From contig NZ_BAOS01000016.1 of assembly GCF_002443295.1 (NCBI RefSeq), forward strand, positions 1-52,073: 52,073 nt of DNA. Direction: 5' to 3'. Below the pieces are notes generated by a model. That model worked only from the letters and a program-made list of their open reading frames with translations. It was not told where the DNA came from and did not search any database. Source of the DNA: Candidatus Scalindua japonica. GTDB lineage: Bacteria; Planctomycetota; Brocadiia; Brocadiales; Scalinduaceae. Position 1 is the stretch's first letter. Each line of letters begins with the position of its first letter. This document shows positions 1-7,928 of this stretch, piece by piece. Both the position numbers and the translations under genes were made by a program.

Positions 1-31
1 ATTTTCCGCTATGAAAACAAAGTTTGACGAA

Positions 32-445
32 TTAAAAGATATGATCATTTGAGATATTATTGAGCATTATAATTGGTTTATTTTTTTTGTTTTCTAATAT
101 TTCTTTTATTGATTCTAAAATTTTAGTAATGTCTTGGTCTGTTTTTATCTCAACATTGATGCTTTCTGATTTTATAGTGATTTCCTGTCTAGGGTCTTTT
201 TTTAACAATTCGGTTAGATAGGGTTGTATTGGTTCAAGAAATTCAAGAATAGTTAAAAAGGTTGTTGCTATAATATATAATTTAAAAGTAGATTTTTTTG
301 TTACTTTGCCATCTGAATGCCCACTGCCTTTTACTTGTAAGTTCGGAAACGTTATATTGCAATTTGATATTGCTGCTTGAGATTTAATTTGGTTAATGAG
401 ATCAGTAGAATCACAGAAATCTTTTATTGTTAATTCTATTTTCAT
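32..445 (-). CDS. Hypothetical protein, possible defence-island accessory protein
   Basis: Complete 137-residue ORF ending about 30 bases from the window edge. I do not recognise a family with confidence. It is predicted soluble: an N-terminal helical stretch, a central hydrophobic segment (about residues 55-75, IIATTFLTILEFLEP, too polar at its end for a convincing membrane helix), then a beta-rich stretch (ITIKSESINVEIKT) and a C-terminal helix. The layout (helix, central linker, a strand pair reading 'I.I...I.V.I', final helix) resembles small effector-associated proteins of bacterial conflict systems, but that is only a resemblance. Twenty bases upstream on its strand lies GTTAGGA (459-465), which looks like the right core of an integron attC and would make this a cassette-type gene start. 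Its neighbour is a restriction gene. Confidence 0.5.
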   Translation of the reverse strand: MKIELTIKDFCDSTDLINQIKSQAAISNCNITFPNLQVKGSGHSDGKVTKKSTFKLYIIATTFLTILEFLEPIQPYLTELLKKDPRQEITIKSESINVEIKTDQDITKILESIKEILENKKNKPIIMLNNISNDHIF

Positions 446-971
446 TTATCTAGTTGGCTCCTAACATTAATTTTTATATTTATTCTACAAATTAGTGAAA
501 ATATAAGACTGGCCAGTCTATTGCCAATTGTTATTATACGTGTTTCTGTAAAAATAAACTTAATCTATGAAAAGCATATCCATCAATTGATGAAGTCATA
601 TCTGTGTGATATGAATACTTATAAATAATATTAATTCTGAGGTTTATAATACTCAGGTAAGTATCAAAATCAAGAGGAAAAAAGAGTAGGGTGACTAACC
701 ATTATGTACTATCTATAGAGGTGCATAGCAAACGCCCTCGTAGCACAGGCACCGTCCCCGGATACGGGGAACATCGCAAATTAGTAAACCGAGGTTTCCT
801 TTCCTTATTTACATTGACTCGAAAATCTAATTTGTTACTATTTTCCTTATTGAGTGGAAACCAATAAGCGTTCAGGCAGTTTCTGTACAAAGCGGTAATC
901 TAGTTTCCACGCATGCCATTAAACCATATAATAACTTGCTGACCGACTAACGCCCAGGATTAGGAGTAAAA
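446..971. other. Intergenic region of 526 bases, no supportable gene
   Basis: AT-rich spacer between divergently transcribed genes. It holds the GTTAGGA motif (minus strand, 459-465), a 14-base palindrome AGACTGGCCAGTCT near 507-520, and one copy of a roughly 41-base dispersed repeat. The only ORF of any length (702-890, minus) has no ribosome-binding site and an implausible composition. GACTAAC at 946-952, just before the mrr start, also resembles an attC outer box, but I could not find a matching partner box. Confidence 0.5.
644..686 (+). repeat. Dispersed repeat, copy 1 (partner at 5661-5701)
   Basis: About 41 bases starting TTATAATAC and running through TCAAAATCAAG and a purine-rich tail. 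The same sequence with several substitutions starts at 5661, exactly at the right-hand junction of mobile element copy 1. The similarity begins at the TTATAA that abuts the element end, so this repeat helps place that boundary. Function unknown. Confidence 0.6.
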
Positions 972-1889
972 ATGATACCAAAATATGAAGAAATAATGTT
1001 GCCTCTGCTCAAATATCTTTCGGACGGCCAAGAACATGGGTTAGGTGAAACCCATGATGTCCTAGCAGGACTATTCAAACTGACAGATGGGGAGATAAGA
1101 GAACTTCTTCCCAGCGGGAAACAGACTGTTTTTCGAAATAGAGTCGGTTGGGCTAGAACTTACATGAAAAAGGCTGGTCTTCTAATTTCATCCAAGCGTG
1201 CTCATTTCAAAATTAGCGACAAGGGGCTGAAATTGTTGAAAGAGAATCCAACCGAAATAAACTCCCAATTCCTTACACGCTATGATGATTTTGTGAAGTT
1301 CAAATCGCTAAAAAGAGAGAAAGAAGACGATGCTTCGTCTCAATCTGAGTTTATTGAAAGCAATACAGACCAAACACCGGAAGAATCTCTTGAATACGCA
1401 TATCAAAAACTTCATTCCGAATTAGCAAAAGAGCTACTTGATATTATTAAAACATGCTCACCTGAATTTTTTGAAAAACTCGTTATAGATTTGCTTATTA
1501 CAATGGGCTACGGAGGTTCAAGAAAAGATGCAGGCCAAGCAATGGGAAAATCAGGTGATGGGGGAATCGACGGTATAATCAATGAAGATAAACTTGGACT
1601 TGATGTCATATATCTTCAAGCGAAGAGGTGGGACAATGCCGTTCCCGTAAAAGAAATCCGTGATTTTACAGGGGCACTTGCATCTAAGAAGGCGAAAAAA
1701 GGGATATTCATTACAACTTCAAGTTTTCCAAAAAGTGTTTACGAGTTTGTCGGACAAGTAGAATATAAAATCATTCTGATTGACGGAGAACGACTTACAG
1801 ATTTGATGATAGAACATAGTATAGGGTTATCGGAGGTGAACACCTATCGTGTTAAGTCTATTGACTCTGATTACTTTGAAGAAAATTAG
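972..1889 (+). CDS. mrr: Mrr-type restriction endonuclease (type IV, modification-dependent)
   Basis: Its 305 residues are close to the E. coli Mrr length of 304. Residues 1-90 form the Mrr N-terminal winged-helix DNA-binding domain. Residues about 155-285 are the Mrr catalytic PD-(D/E)XK fold: FEKLVIDLLITMGYGG, then GKSGDGGIDGII with the catalytic Asp, then YLQAKRW carrying the Gln-x-Lys signature. Mrr enzymes cleave DNA with foreign methylation, so it acts as cytoplasmic defence. The ribosome-binding site AGGAG lies about 8 bases before the ATG. A broken type I methylase gene follows 110 bases downstream, making this a small restriction island. The spacer after the stop contains ACATAAC followed by a short imperfect hairpin, a weak and degenerate attC candidate. 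The gene appears intact. Confidence 0.9.
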   Translation: MIPKYEEIMLPLLKYLSDGQEHGLGETHDVLAGLFKLTDGEIRELLPSGKQTVFRNRVGWARTYMKKAGLLISSKRAHFKISDKGLKLLKENPTEINSQFLTRYDDFVKFKSLKREKEDDASSQSEFIESNTDQTPEESLEYAYQKLHSELAKELLDIIKTCSPEFFEKLVIDLLITMGYGGSRKDAGQAMGKSGDGGIDGIINEDKLGLDVIYLQAKRWDNAVPVKEIRDFTGALASKKAKKGIFITTSSFPKSVYEFVGQVEYKIILIDGERLTDLMIEHSIGLSEVNTYRVKSIDSDYFEEN

Positions 1890-1999
1890 CAAAACACATA
1901 ACAAGACGCAACACCGGAAGGCAATTCCGATGCACACCATTGTTACCGATGAACTTTGGCATTTGCGAATAATTTATTTTAATTTAAAAGGGCATTTTT

Positions 2000-3221
2000 A
2001 TGTTTGAACAAACTTTCAAAAATATTGACGATACGCTTTGGAAAGACGCTGGTTGTAGTAGCGAGCTGGATTATGTAGAACAAACTTCATGGGTTTTATT
2101 TCTAAAATATCTGGACGATCTGGAAAAGGATAAACAAACCGCTGCCGAGCTTTCCGGTAAAACTTACACACCTATTATTGACGAGAAATTCAAATGGGAT
2201 GTATGGGCTGCACCCAAAGACGGTAATGGCAAACTCGACCACCACAAAGCATTAAGCGGCGATGATTTGGGTGAGTTCGTTGACCTGCAATTGTTTCCCT
2301 ACCTGAAAAAAGTTCAAAGAACATGCGGAAAGCGCAGACACCATCGAATATAAAGTTGGCGAGATTTTCAGCGAGCTTAAAAATAGAATCCAAAGCGGTT
2401 ATAATTTGAGGGAAGTGATTAACCTTGTTGATGAACTGCGTTTCCGCACCCATAAAGAGAAACACGAAATGTCCCATCTGTATGAATCCAAAATCAAAAA
2501 CATGGGCAATGCCGGGCGTAACGGCGGAGAATATTACACGCCGAGGCCGCTGATCAAAACCATCGTAAAAGTAGTTGCCCCGGAAATAGGCAATACCATT
2601 TATGACGGTGCGGTTGGCTCCGCAGGCTTTCTGTGTGAAGCCTTTGAATATTTGAAAGCCAGCAAGAGCTTAACAACAAAACAAGCCGATACGCTACAAC
2701 GAAAAACATTTTACGGCAAAGAAAAGAAATCACTGGCTTACATTATTGGCATTATGAATATGATTTTGCACGGCATCGAGGCTCCCAATATTGTACATAC
2801 CAACACCTTGGCCGAAAACATTTCTGATATTCAGGAAAAAGACCGTTTTAACATTATACTGGCTAATCCGCCTTTTGGCGGGAAGGAACGCAAGGAAGTG
2901 CAACAAAATTTTCCCATTAAAACAGGGGAAACGGCCTTCCTGTTCTTACAGCATTTTATCAAAAAGCTCAAAGCCGGAGGCAGAGCAGGTGTGGTTATAA
3001 AAAACACCTTCCTTTCAAACACCGACAATGCTTCCGTCTCACTGCGCAAACAATTGATGGAAAGCTGTGACCTGCACACGATACTGGATTTACCCGGTGG
3101 TACATTTACCGGCGCAGGCGTTAAAACCGTTGTGCTGTTTTTTGAAAAAGGTGCACCTACTAAAAAAGTATGGGCATTTATTACCCTCCTTGGTTTTGCT
3201 CTATGGGATATGATTTGTTGA
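2000..3221 (+). pseudogene. hsdM: Broken type I restriction-modification methylase subunit (HsdM)
   Basis: Two reading frames together match HsdM. The first (2000-2353) is the HsdM N-terminal helical domain (TFKNIDDTLWKDAG onward). Near 2310, after PYLKK, a single-base frameshift moves the correct sequence (FKEHAESADTIEYKVGEIF) into another frame, which continues to 3221 with the N6-adenine methylase domain. AdoMet motif I reads DGAVGSAGF rather than the usual DPACGSGGF, and catalytic motif IV NPPFGG is present. The family sequence stops after FFEKGAPTKKVW (about 3170). The remaining ~15 codons and the DNA up to 3237 are unrelated, so the C-terminal ~100 residues are missing. No hsdS or hsdR is present. 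Two independent lesions make this a dead gene; the single-base shift alone could be an assembly error. Mobile element copy 1 begins 16 bases after the ORF end. Confidence 0.85.
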
Positions 3222-3347
3222 ACATATAATACGATTGTTGGACGAAGCCGCTATCGCGGAGAACAAAATCGGAAATTTATTATATAATGTAACCTCACAC
3301 CCTCAACGGGAGGGTGAATCTATTAACAAATAGGAGGTTACAGGTCT

Positions 3348-4255
3348 ATGAAAACATTATCTCAATCCGATTTCAACAAAAATTACCAAACGCATCTAAA
3401 GCACCTACGCTTGAAAGGACTCCGGCCAAAAACAATCGAGGCTTATTCACGTGCCATCCGACGGATCGGTGATTATTTTGACAATCAGATACACGATCTA
3501 TCTGAACAGCAACTACTTGACTATTTTTCCAATCTCCTCAATACCCATTCATGGAGCGCAGTCAAATTAGACCTCTACGGACTAAAGTTTTTCTACACTC
3601 ATGTGCTTCATAAGCGTTGGGAGCAAGTAAATCTTATTAAACCACCCAAAACGCAACGTTTGCCCGATATTGTCACCATTAATGAAGCCCACCAACTTTT
3701 CCAGGTGACGAGAAAACTCAGTTACCGGGCCTTCTACTTTGTTCTTTACAGTCTTGGTCTCCGCCTGGGTGAAGGACTACGTCTTGAGGTTAGCGATGTC
3801 GATTCTCAGCGAATGCGGGTGCATATCCGCGATAGCAAAGGCAATAAAGACCGTTTCGTACCCCTGCCAAAGGTAACCCTGAATCTCTTACGCCGTTTTT
3901 GGCTTGTTCATCGCAATCCTGTCTTTCTATTTCCAGGCCGTCATGGTGGCTTGAAATCAGCCCACCTGGCAAAAACACCTCTGAATAGAAATGGCGTTCA
4001 GGCCACTCTGCGTAAGGTAGCCCGGGAGTGTGGAATTAAAAAAAAATTACACCACACAGTCTGCGACACAGCTACGCAACCCATCTGATTGAGGCGGGTG
4101 TTGATCTGCTTGAAGTACAAAAAATCCTCGGCCACCACAGTATTTTAACCACTGCCAAATATACCCACCTGACCTCTCATACAAATCGTAATGCCTTGCA
4201 ATTAATTAATGATTTGATGAATGGTTTTTCCATAGAATGGGGGAATGTTATATGA
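3348..4255 (+). CDS. Tyrosine recombinase/integrase, probably made by -1 frameshift at A9 (copy 1)
   Basis: Frame 0 runs to 4088 and encodes the SAM-like core-binding domain (residues 10-90) and the first half of the catalytic domain, including RLGEGLRL (first catalytic Arg) and SKGNKDR (beta-hairpin Lys). At nine consecutive A (about 4038-4046) the conserved sequence moves to the -1 frame: [18 protein letters not shown], then LGHHS, then the nucleophile in KYTHL, ending with TGA at 4253-4255. Rereading one A gives a 302-residue protein with all catalytic residues; frame 0 alone lacks HxxR, His and Tyr. The A9 is identical in all three copies, favouring programmed frameshifting or transcriptional slippage over random damage. 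It resembles the XerC/IntI clade but lacks the extra IntI-specific insertion. Its stop overlaps the transposase start (ATGA). AGGAGGT lies upstream of the ATG. Confidence 0.8.
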
Positions 4256-5370
4256 TATCTCTCTCCTCTATAATTGAGACCTTCATTGCTGACTTTATCA
4301 CTCTTTATCATGGTTCGATCCTGCCAAGTCAATTCAAAGCCCTGGCAGCCATGAAGGATTGTCGCACTACGCAAAGCCGCGTCATGCTGGTCCAATGTAA
4401 TGACTGTGAAAAACAGGTTTTTGTACCGCACTCCTGCGGTAACCGCAATTGTCCTCATTGTCAGAGTCATGAGTGTCAGCAGTGGTTGGAGCGTCAACTG
4501 AAAAAAGAAGTGCCTGCTGACTATTTTATGCTCACCTTTACTATACCCAAAGAGCTTCGATCATTAGCATGGCAGCATCAACGCTTGCTTTACTCGATAA
4601 TGATACAGTGTTGTTGGGAAACCGTAAAAACCTTTGTCCAAAATGACAGCGTATTACAAGGAAACGCTGGAGCCATCACTGTTTTGCACACCCACTCTCG
4701 CTCTCTCGATTACCACCCGCATATCCATCTGGTAATGCCAGCCGGGGCCATCAATCAGAAGAAAAAGCTTTGGAGCTTCAAAAAAAGCGAAGGAAAGACG
4801 CGGTACCTTTTCAATCACAAAGCGCTGGCTAAAGTGTTTCGAGCAAAAATGCTCGATGCCGTGAACAAAGCGGCTCTTACGCTTCCAGTTAATTATCCCA
4901 AAACATGGGTCGTCGATTGCAAATTTGTCGGCAACGGTGAAAAGGCACTGGTCTATCTTGGTCGTTATCTCTACAAAGGGGTCATTCAAGAGAAAGATAT
5001 TATTACGTGCAAAGATGGTCAGGTGACCTTTCGTTACCAGGATAGTAAGAGCAAAAAAATGCTCACAAGAACACTTCCCGGCCCGCAGTTTCTCAGGTTG
5101 ATTCTCCAGCATGTTCTACCCAAAGGTTTCAGGCGAACACGGAACTTTGGTTTCCTCCACCCTAATAGCAAACGCTTGATTGCATTGCTTCAGTACCTTA
5201 CCGGTATCAACCCGAATAAGTCGTCAGCCTGGTTCAGAGAGCGTCCAAAGCTTACGTGCAAATGCTGTGGAGGAATAATGAAGATCATAAAAACGATGAT
5301 ACCTCCATCACACAAATCCAGGTCTTTCCCCTACAAGTTAACAAAAGAGGAGGCTGTTCTGGTTATGTAA
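4252..5370 (+). CDS. IS91-family HUH (Y2) transposase, copy 1
   Basis: About 372 residues. The N-terminal zinc-binding domain carries [13 protein letters not shown]. The HUH motif is HPHIHLV, where the two His coordinate metal for ssDNA nicking. The tyrosine motif [10 protein letters not shown] carries the nucleophile(s). A C-terminal CKCCGG may bind a second zinc. Family knowledge: IS91 transposases move by rolling-circle replication via single-stranded intermediates. I chose the ATG at 4252, which overlaps the recombinase stop as ATGA with GGGGGA about 9 bases upstream; an in-frame ATG at 4237 lacks a good site. Coupling to an upstream tyrosine recombinase is known for a subset of IS91-like elements. 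The gene is intact and the same protein is encoded by the other two copies. Confidence 0.93.
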   Translation: MISLSSIIETFIADFITLYHGSILPSQFKALAAMKDCRTTQSRVMLVQCNDCEKQVFVPHSCGNRNCPHCQSHECQQWLERQLKKEVPADYFMLTFTIPKELRSLAWQHQRLLYSIMIQCCWETVKTFVQNDSVLQGNAGAITVLHTHSRSLDYHPHIHLVMPAGAINQKKKLWSFKKSEGKTRYLFNHKALAKVFRAKMLDAVNKAALTLPVNYPKTWVVDCKFVGNGEKALVYLGRYLYKGVIQEKDIITCKDGQVTFRYQDSKSKKMLTRTLPGPQFLRLILQHVLPKGFRRTRNFGFLHPNSKRLIALLQYLTGINPNKSSAWFRERPKLTCKCCGGIMKIIKTMIPPSHKSRSFPYKLTKEEAVLVM

Positions 5371-5605
5371 TCGAATCCGCTATGCATCTAAGATTTGCAA
5401 AAACGGCATTATCGGGTCGAGATGGCCCCCGTTTGCCCAAATTTGAGGTAAAATGGCCGAAAAACCATGTTCTGTAGCTCCTAAAGCATGACGACAGCAA
5501 TTGAAAAATCCACTTCTTTGGCTTCATAGCTTCTGCGGTAAAAAAGAGAAGCAATCTTCATAAGATATTTTCTTATACAATGTTTAGCACCCAAACAACG
5601 GGCTT

Positions 5606-5666
5606 GTCCAACAAACGGTTCAGATTGTGGTTCGTCCCTCACACAATCTAACCTTATTCGTTATAA
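5606..5666 (+). repeat. attC: attC (59-base element) at the 3' end of element copy 1
   Basis: Layout on the plus strand: 1L GTCCAAC, 5-base spacer, 2L GTTCAGATTGTG, short loop, 2R CACAATCTAAC, 7-base spacer ATT..CG, then the crossover G|TTATAA. 2L and 2R pair fully apart from one extra C in 2L, the hallmark extrahelical base that sets attC orientation. The organisation parallels the aadA-type attC. 1L is the exact reverse complement of GTTGGAC at the element's left end, as expected for a cassette that circularises. In this copy the six bases after the G (TTATAA) fit TTRRRY poorly because they belong to the neighbouring DNA. Confidence 0.8.
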
Positions 5667-5851
5667 TACGCAGATAACAATCAAAATCAAGGGGAAAAGG
5701 CATTTTTAGGGGGTATAGGCGAGCAAAAAGCTATCTGGAATGTGGATTATACAAAGATTTTTATTTTCCCCATTTTTCCCCGTTTAATAATCACCATTTT
5801 TGGCACATAAAAATACCTTTAATAATCGTACCTTTAAATATTACATCATTC

Positions 5852-5879
5852 TTGACAAGTTATTTTATTATTATAATAT
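5852..5879 (+). promoter_or_regulatory. Sigma-70-type promoter for the ATPase gene
   Basis: Perfect -35 TTGACA (5852-5857), 16-base spacer, -10 TAATAT (5874-5879). The ATG of the ATPase gene follows at 5912, with GAGGAA as its ribosome-binding site. An own promoter fits a gene that has moved as a unit. Confidence 0.6.
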
Positions 5880-5911
5880 AAGGCGATATTAGGTAATTGA
5901 GGAATAAATAA

Positions 5912-7615
5912 ATGGAACAAATTCAAGAGCTTTACTCAAGAAGACCATTCATGTCAAGGAATGCGGATGAATACGATATTAGCCAAATCCTAGACCTCTT
6001 CGTAAGCCCATTTTCTGGGTTTACCACTCCATTCGATTACGAAAATAGCATTATCAAAGGACGGATGGGTTCAGGCAAGACAATGTATTTGAAAGCAAAC
6101 TATGCGTATTACCTATACAGCATTGTTGAAAGCCTTGCTAATCAAGAAGAGGTGGTTTTGCCTGTAATGATAAAACTGAACGATTTTCAGCATCTTAGAG
6201 ACCCATCTGAAATTTATAAAGCTATAGTGATAAAAATTATTGAAGAGTTGGCTTCGACATATATTCGTTTGCAAGATGCAAAACAAATGGCCAAAATCCA
6301 TATGGGGATTAAATCTTTACCACCTGATTTATTACAAGGTCAAAAAATAGCTAACTGTCTAAATAAATTAGCAAAGCTAGGCTCCGTTGAGTATGCAGAG
6401 CGCATTACAACTGAACTTGGATTGAAAGGGGGTATAAAACCAAAATTTATTGAGATTTCAGCTGAATTCAAAGAACACAAACTTAATGAAATCAAATGCA
6501 AACCAAGTCCCGGAATCAAAGATATCGAAGAAAGTTATCAAAGTCTTCTTAGTGATCAAGGCGGTAAAATTATTCTTTTAATAGATGAAGCAGGTTCTCT
6601 TGACAAAAATTTCTTTCGTGGCAAAGATAATGATTCCCTTTTTTTAATACTAATGAATCAGTTACGAACAGCACCATTCATTCGAACAAAGATTGCAATT
6701 TATCCAAATTCATATCAGGACATACTCACTGAAACTCGCTATGGCGATGTTATCCTTCTTGAAAACAACATCATGGACAGCGATGGCTACAAGGAGTTTC
6801 GAAAGAAAACATGTCACATAATACAAAACTATATAAATTCGGAAGAAACAGACACTCCTATTAAAGCAGAGGATTTATTTGAAATAAATGTTAAAGAAAA
6901 TTATGGTGATTGTATCGAACAGTTGATAAATGCATCAAACGGCAATATGCGCAGATTAATACAGCTATTGGAGGCATCAATGGAGGAAGCATACGAAGAT
7001 CATAAGGGAGCAAACAAGATAAATCTAAAGCATGTCGCTGAAACCCTAAAACACCATGCAAGAGATACTGAGGGTCTTTACACAGAACCAGAGAGGGAAC
7101 TTCTTCAAAATCTTGTAAAAGCGTGCAAAAGCCGTAGCACATATAAATTTGAATTCCCAAATATGTCACTTTCGCTAAATAAATACACATCTAGATCACA
7201 AGAATATAATCTTATTAATGTAGTACATGTTGGTACTGGTAGGAAGAGTAATATCTATGCTTTCGATTATAGCTTTTGTATTGCACACGATATCCCAACA
7301 CACTATGAGCCGAGTTCCGAAAAAATAAATCGTGATCGATCACTTGCTAACGGCAGATGGGCACCAAGGGTTGCAAGAATAACTGATAAAGTTATTGAGC
7401 AAGCAAGTATCACTGCTAAAGTAGAAGGAGTTATCGATTTTGTATCAAAATCCAGTGGGTTTATACAAGGGGACGACGAACAAAAGTATTTTTTTACGGA
7501 AGACTATATAATCGATGATGATAAGAATAAGTCTCTATTTCAAGGGAGAAGAGTTCGGTTTATGCCGTTTATGTTTGGAGACAGTAAAATTTCTCAAGCT
7601 ATAGAAGTGCTTTAG
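5912..7615 (+). CDS. ORC/STAND-like P-loop ATPase with C-terminal cold-shock-like domain
   Basis: 567 residues. Walker A is GRMGSGKT (about residues 50-57). Walker B is IILLIDEAG (about 219-227). After an alpha-helical region there is a predicted winged-helix stretch. The architecture and the start (RRPFMSRNADEYD) fit ORC/CDC6-like AAA+ ATPases often found in defence islands. Residues about 500-567 resemble an OB-fold cold-shock domain: KVEGVIDFVSKSSGFIQGDD corresponds to the CSD G-x-I/V-x-F..GFI pattern, QKYFF to RNP2, and FQGRRVRFMPF to the closing GxxVxF strand. I infer a nucleotide-driven sensor that binds RNA or ssDNA at its C-terminus. The gene lies between two inverted copies of the mobile element, with its own promoter. 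A coiled-coil membrane protein gene follows; a functional pairing is speculative. Confidence 0.7.
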   Translation: MEQIQELYSRRPFMSRNADEYDISQILDLFVSPFSGFTTPFDYENSIIKGRMGSGKTMYLKANYAYYLYSIVESLANQEEVVLPVMIKLNDFQHLRDPSEIYKAIVIKIIEELASTYIRLQDAKQMAKIHMGIKSLPPDLLQGQKIANCLNKLAKLGSVEYAERITTELGLKGGIKPKFIEISAEFKEHKLNEIKCKPSPGIKDIEESYQSLLSDQGGKIILLIDEAGSLDKNFFRGKDNDSLFLILMNQLRTAPFIRTKIAIYPNSYQDILTETRYGDVILLENNIMDSDGYKEFRKKTCHIIQNYINSEETDTPIKAEDLFEINVKENYGDCIEQLINASNGNMRRLIQLLEASMEEAYEDHKGANKINLKHVAETLKHHARDTEGLYTEPERELLQNLVKACKSRSTYKFEFPNMSLSLNKYTSRSQEYNLINVVHVGTGRKSNIYAFDYSFCIAHDIPTHYEPSSEKINRDRSLANGRWAPRVARITDKVIEQASITAKVEGVIDFVSKSSGFIQGDDEQKYFFTEDYIIDDDKNKSLFQGRRVRFMPFMFGDSKISQAIEVL

Positions 7616-7928
7616 AATTATAGAACAAGCCGCTGCATCTTACCGCTATTCCACTGCACTCCATAGTGGGATTATTGAAGATAAAATTAACCGGTGGTAT
7701 AGCAAAATAATACTATCAGGAAAAAACGCTTGAATTACTAGGCGTGAATAGTCTATAAAGCCTATTGTATGCTTACAAGAAAAAGTTATTAACGTCTGAT
7801 AAGTGTGCGTTATTCTGTATTTTCTTTAGATATACAGGTTTATTTGGATATTATTGCAATGGCTTTGTTAATCAGAAACTGGTTATCTACTTGTTAGGCG
7901 TCAAAGACCAAGAGATTATGACTCCATA
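7616..7928. other. Intergenic region with a possible attC-like right half
   Basis: 313 bases without a gene. A GTTAGGC heptamer at 7893-7899, 29 bases before the next start codon, fits the attC 1R consensus GTTRRRY and the usual cassette layout, where a gene begins just after 1R. The upstream stretch 7790-7892 can pair only weakly (TGATAA with TTATCA-like segments), so a complete attC is not demonstrated. A small hairpin CCACT..AGTGG occurs near 7656-7676. Confidence 0.35.

Larger units (their letters stand above)
3238..5660 (+). mobile_element. 2423-bp IS91-type/tyrosine-recombinase element with integron-cassette ends, copy 1
   Basis: Defined by comparing three copies (also 8493-10915 minus and 40661-43083 plus), each exactly 2423 bp with these boundaries. 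The left end is G|TTGGAC, with flank ATT before the G in all three copies. Then come a small hairpin CCGCTATCGCGG, a second hairpin CACCCTC..GAGGGTG, a Shine-Dalgarno AGGAGGT and the two genes. The right end is a canonical attC ending in ATTCG, followed by TTA in every copy. No target-site duplication is shared by the copies. The left ~60 bp matches copy 2 but not copy 3; the right end matches copy 3 but not copy 2. The HUH transposase and Zn finger assign it to the IS91/ISCR group, while the ends match an integron gene cassette. Confidence 0.9.

Noticed and set aside
702-890. 62-codon minus-strand ORF upstream of mrr
   Set aside because: No ribosome-binding site, no recognisable motif, unusual composition; probably chance.
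1890-1990. attC after mrr (ACATAAC..GTTACCG)
   Set aside because: Only a five-base central stem and a non-consensus right box; kept as a weak note in the mrr entry.
4654-5112. Long antisense ORFs inside the transposase genes (also 9041-9499 and 42077-42535)
   Set aside because: Exact shadows of the transposase frame, repeated only because the element is repeated.
3231-5670. ATAATACG on both sides of element copy 1 as a target-site duplication
   Set aside because: The two occurrences are at different distances from the ends and nothing equivalent flanks copies 2 or 3.
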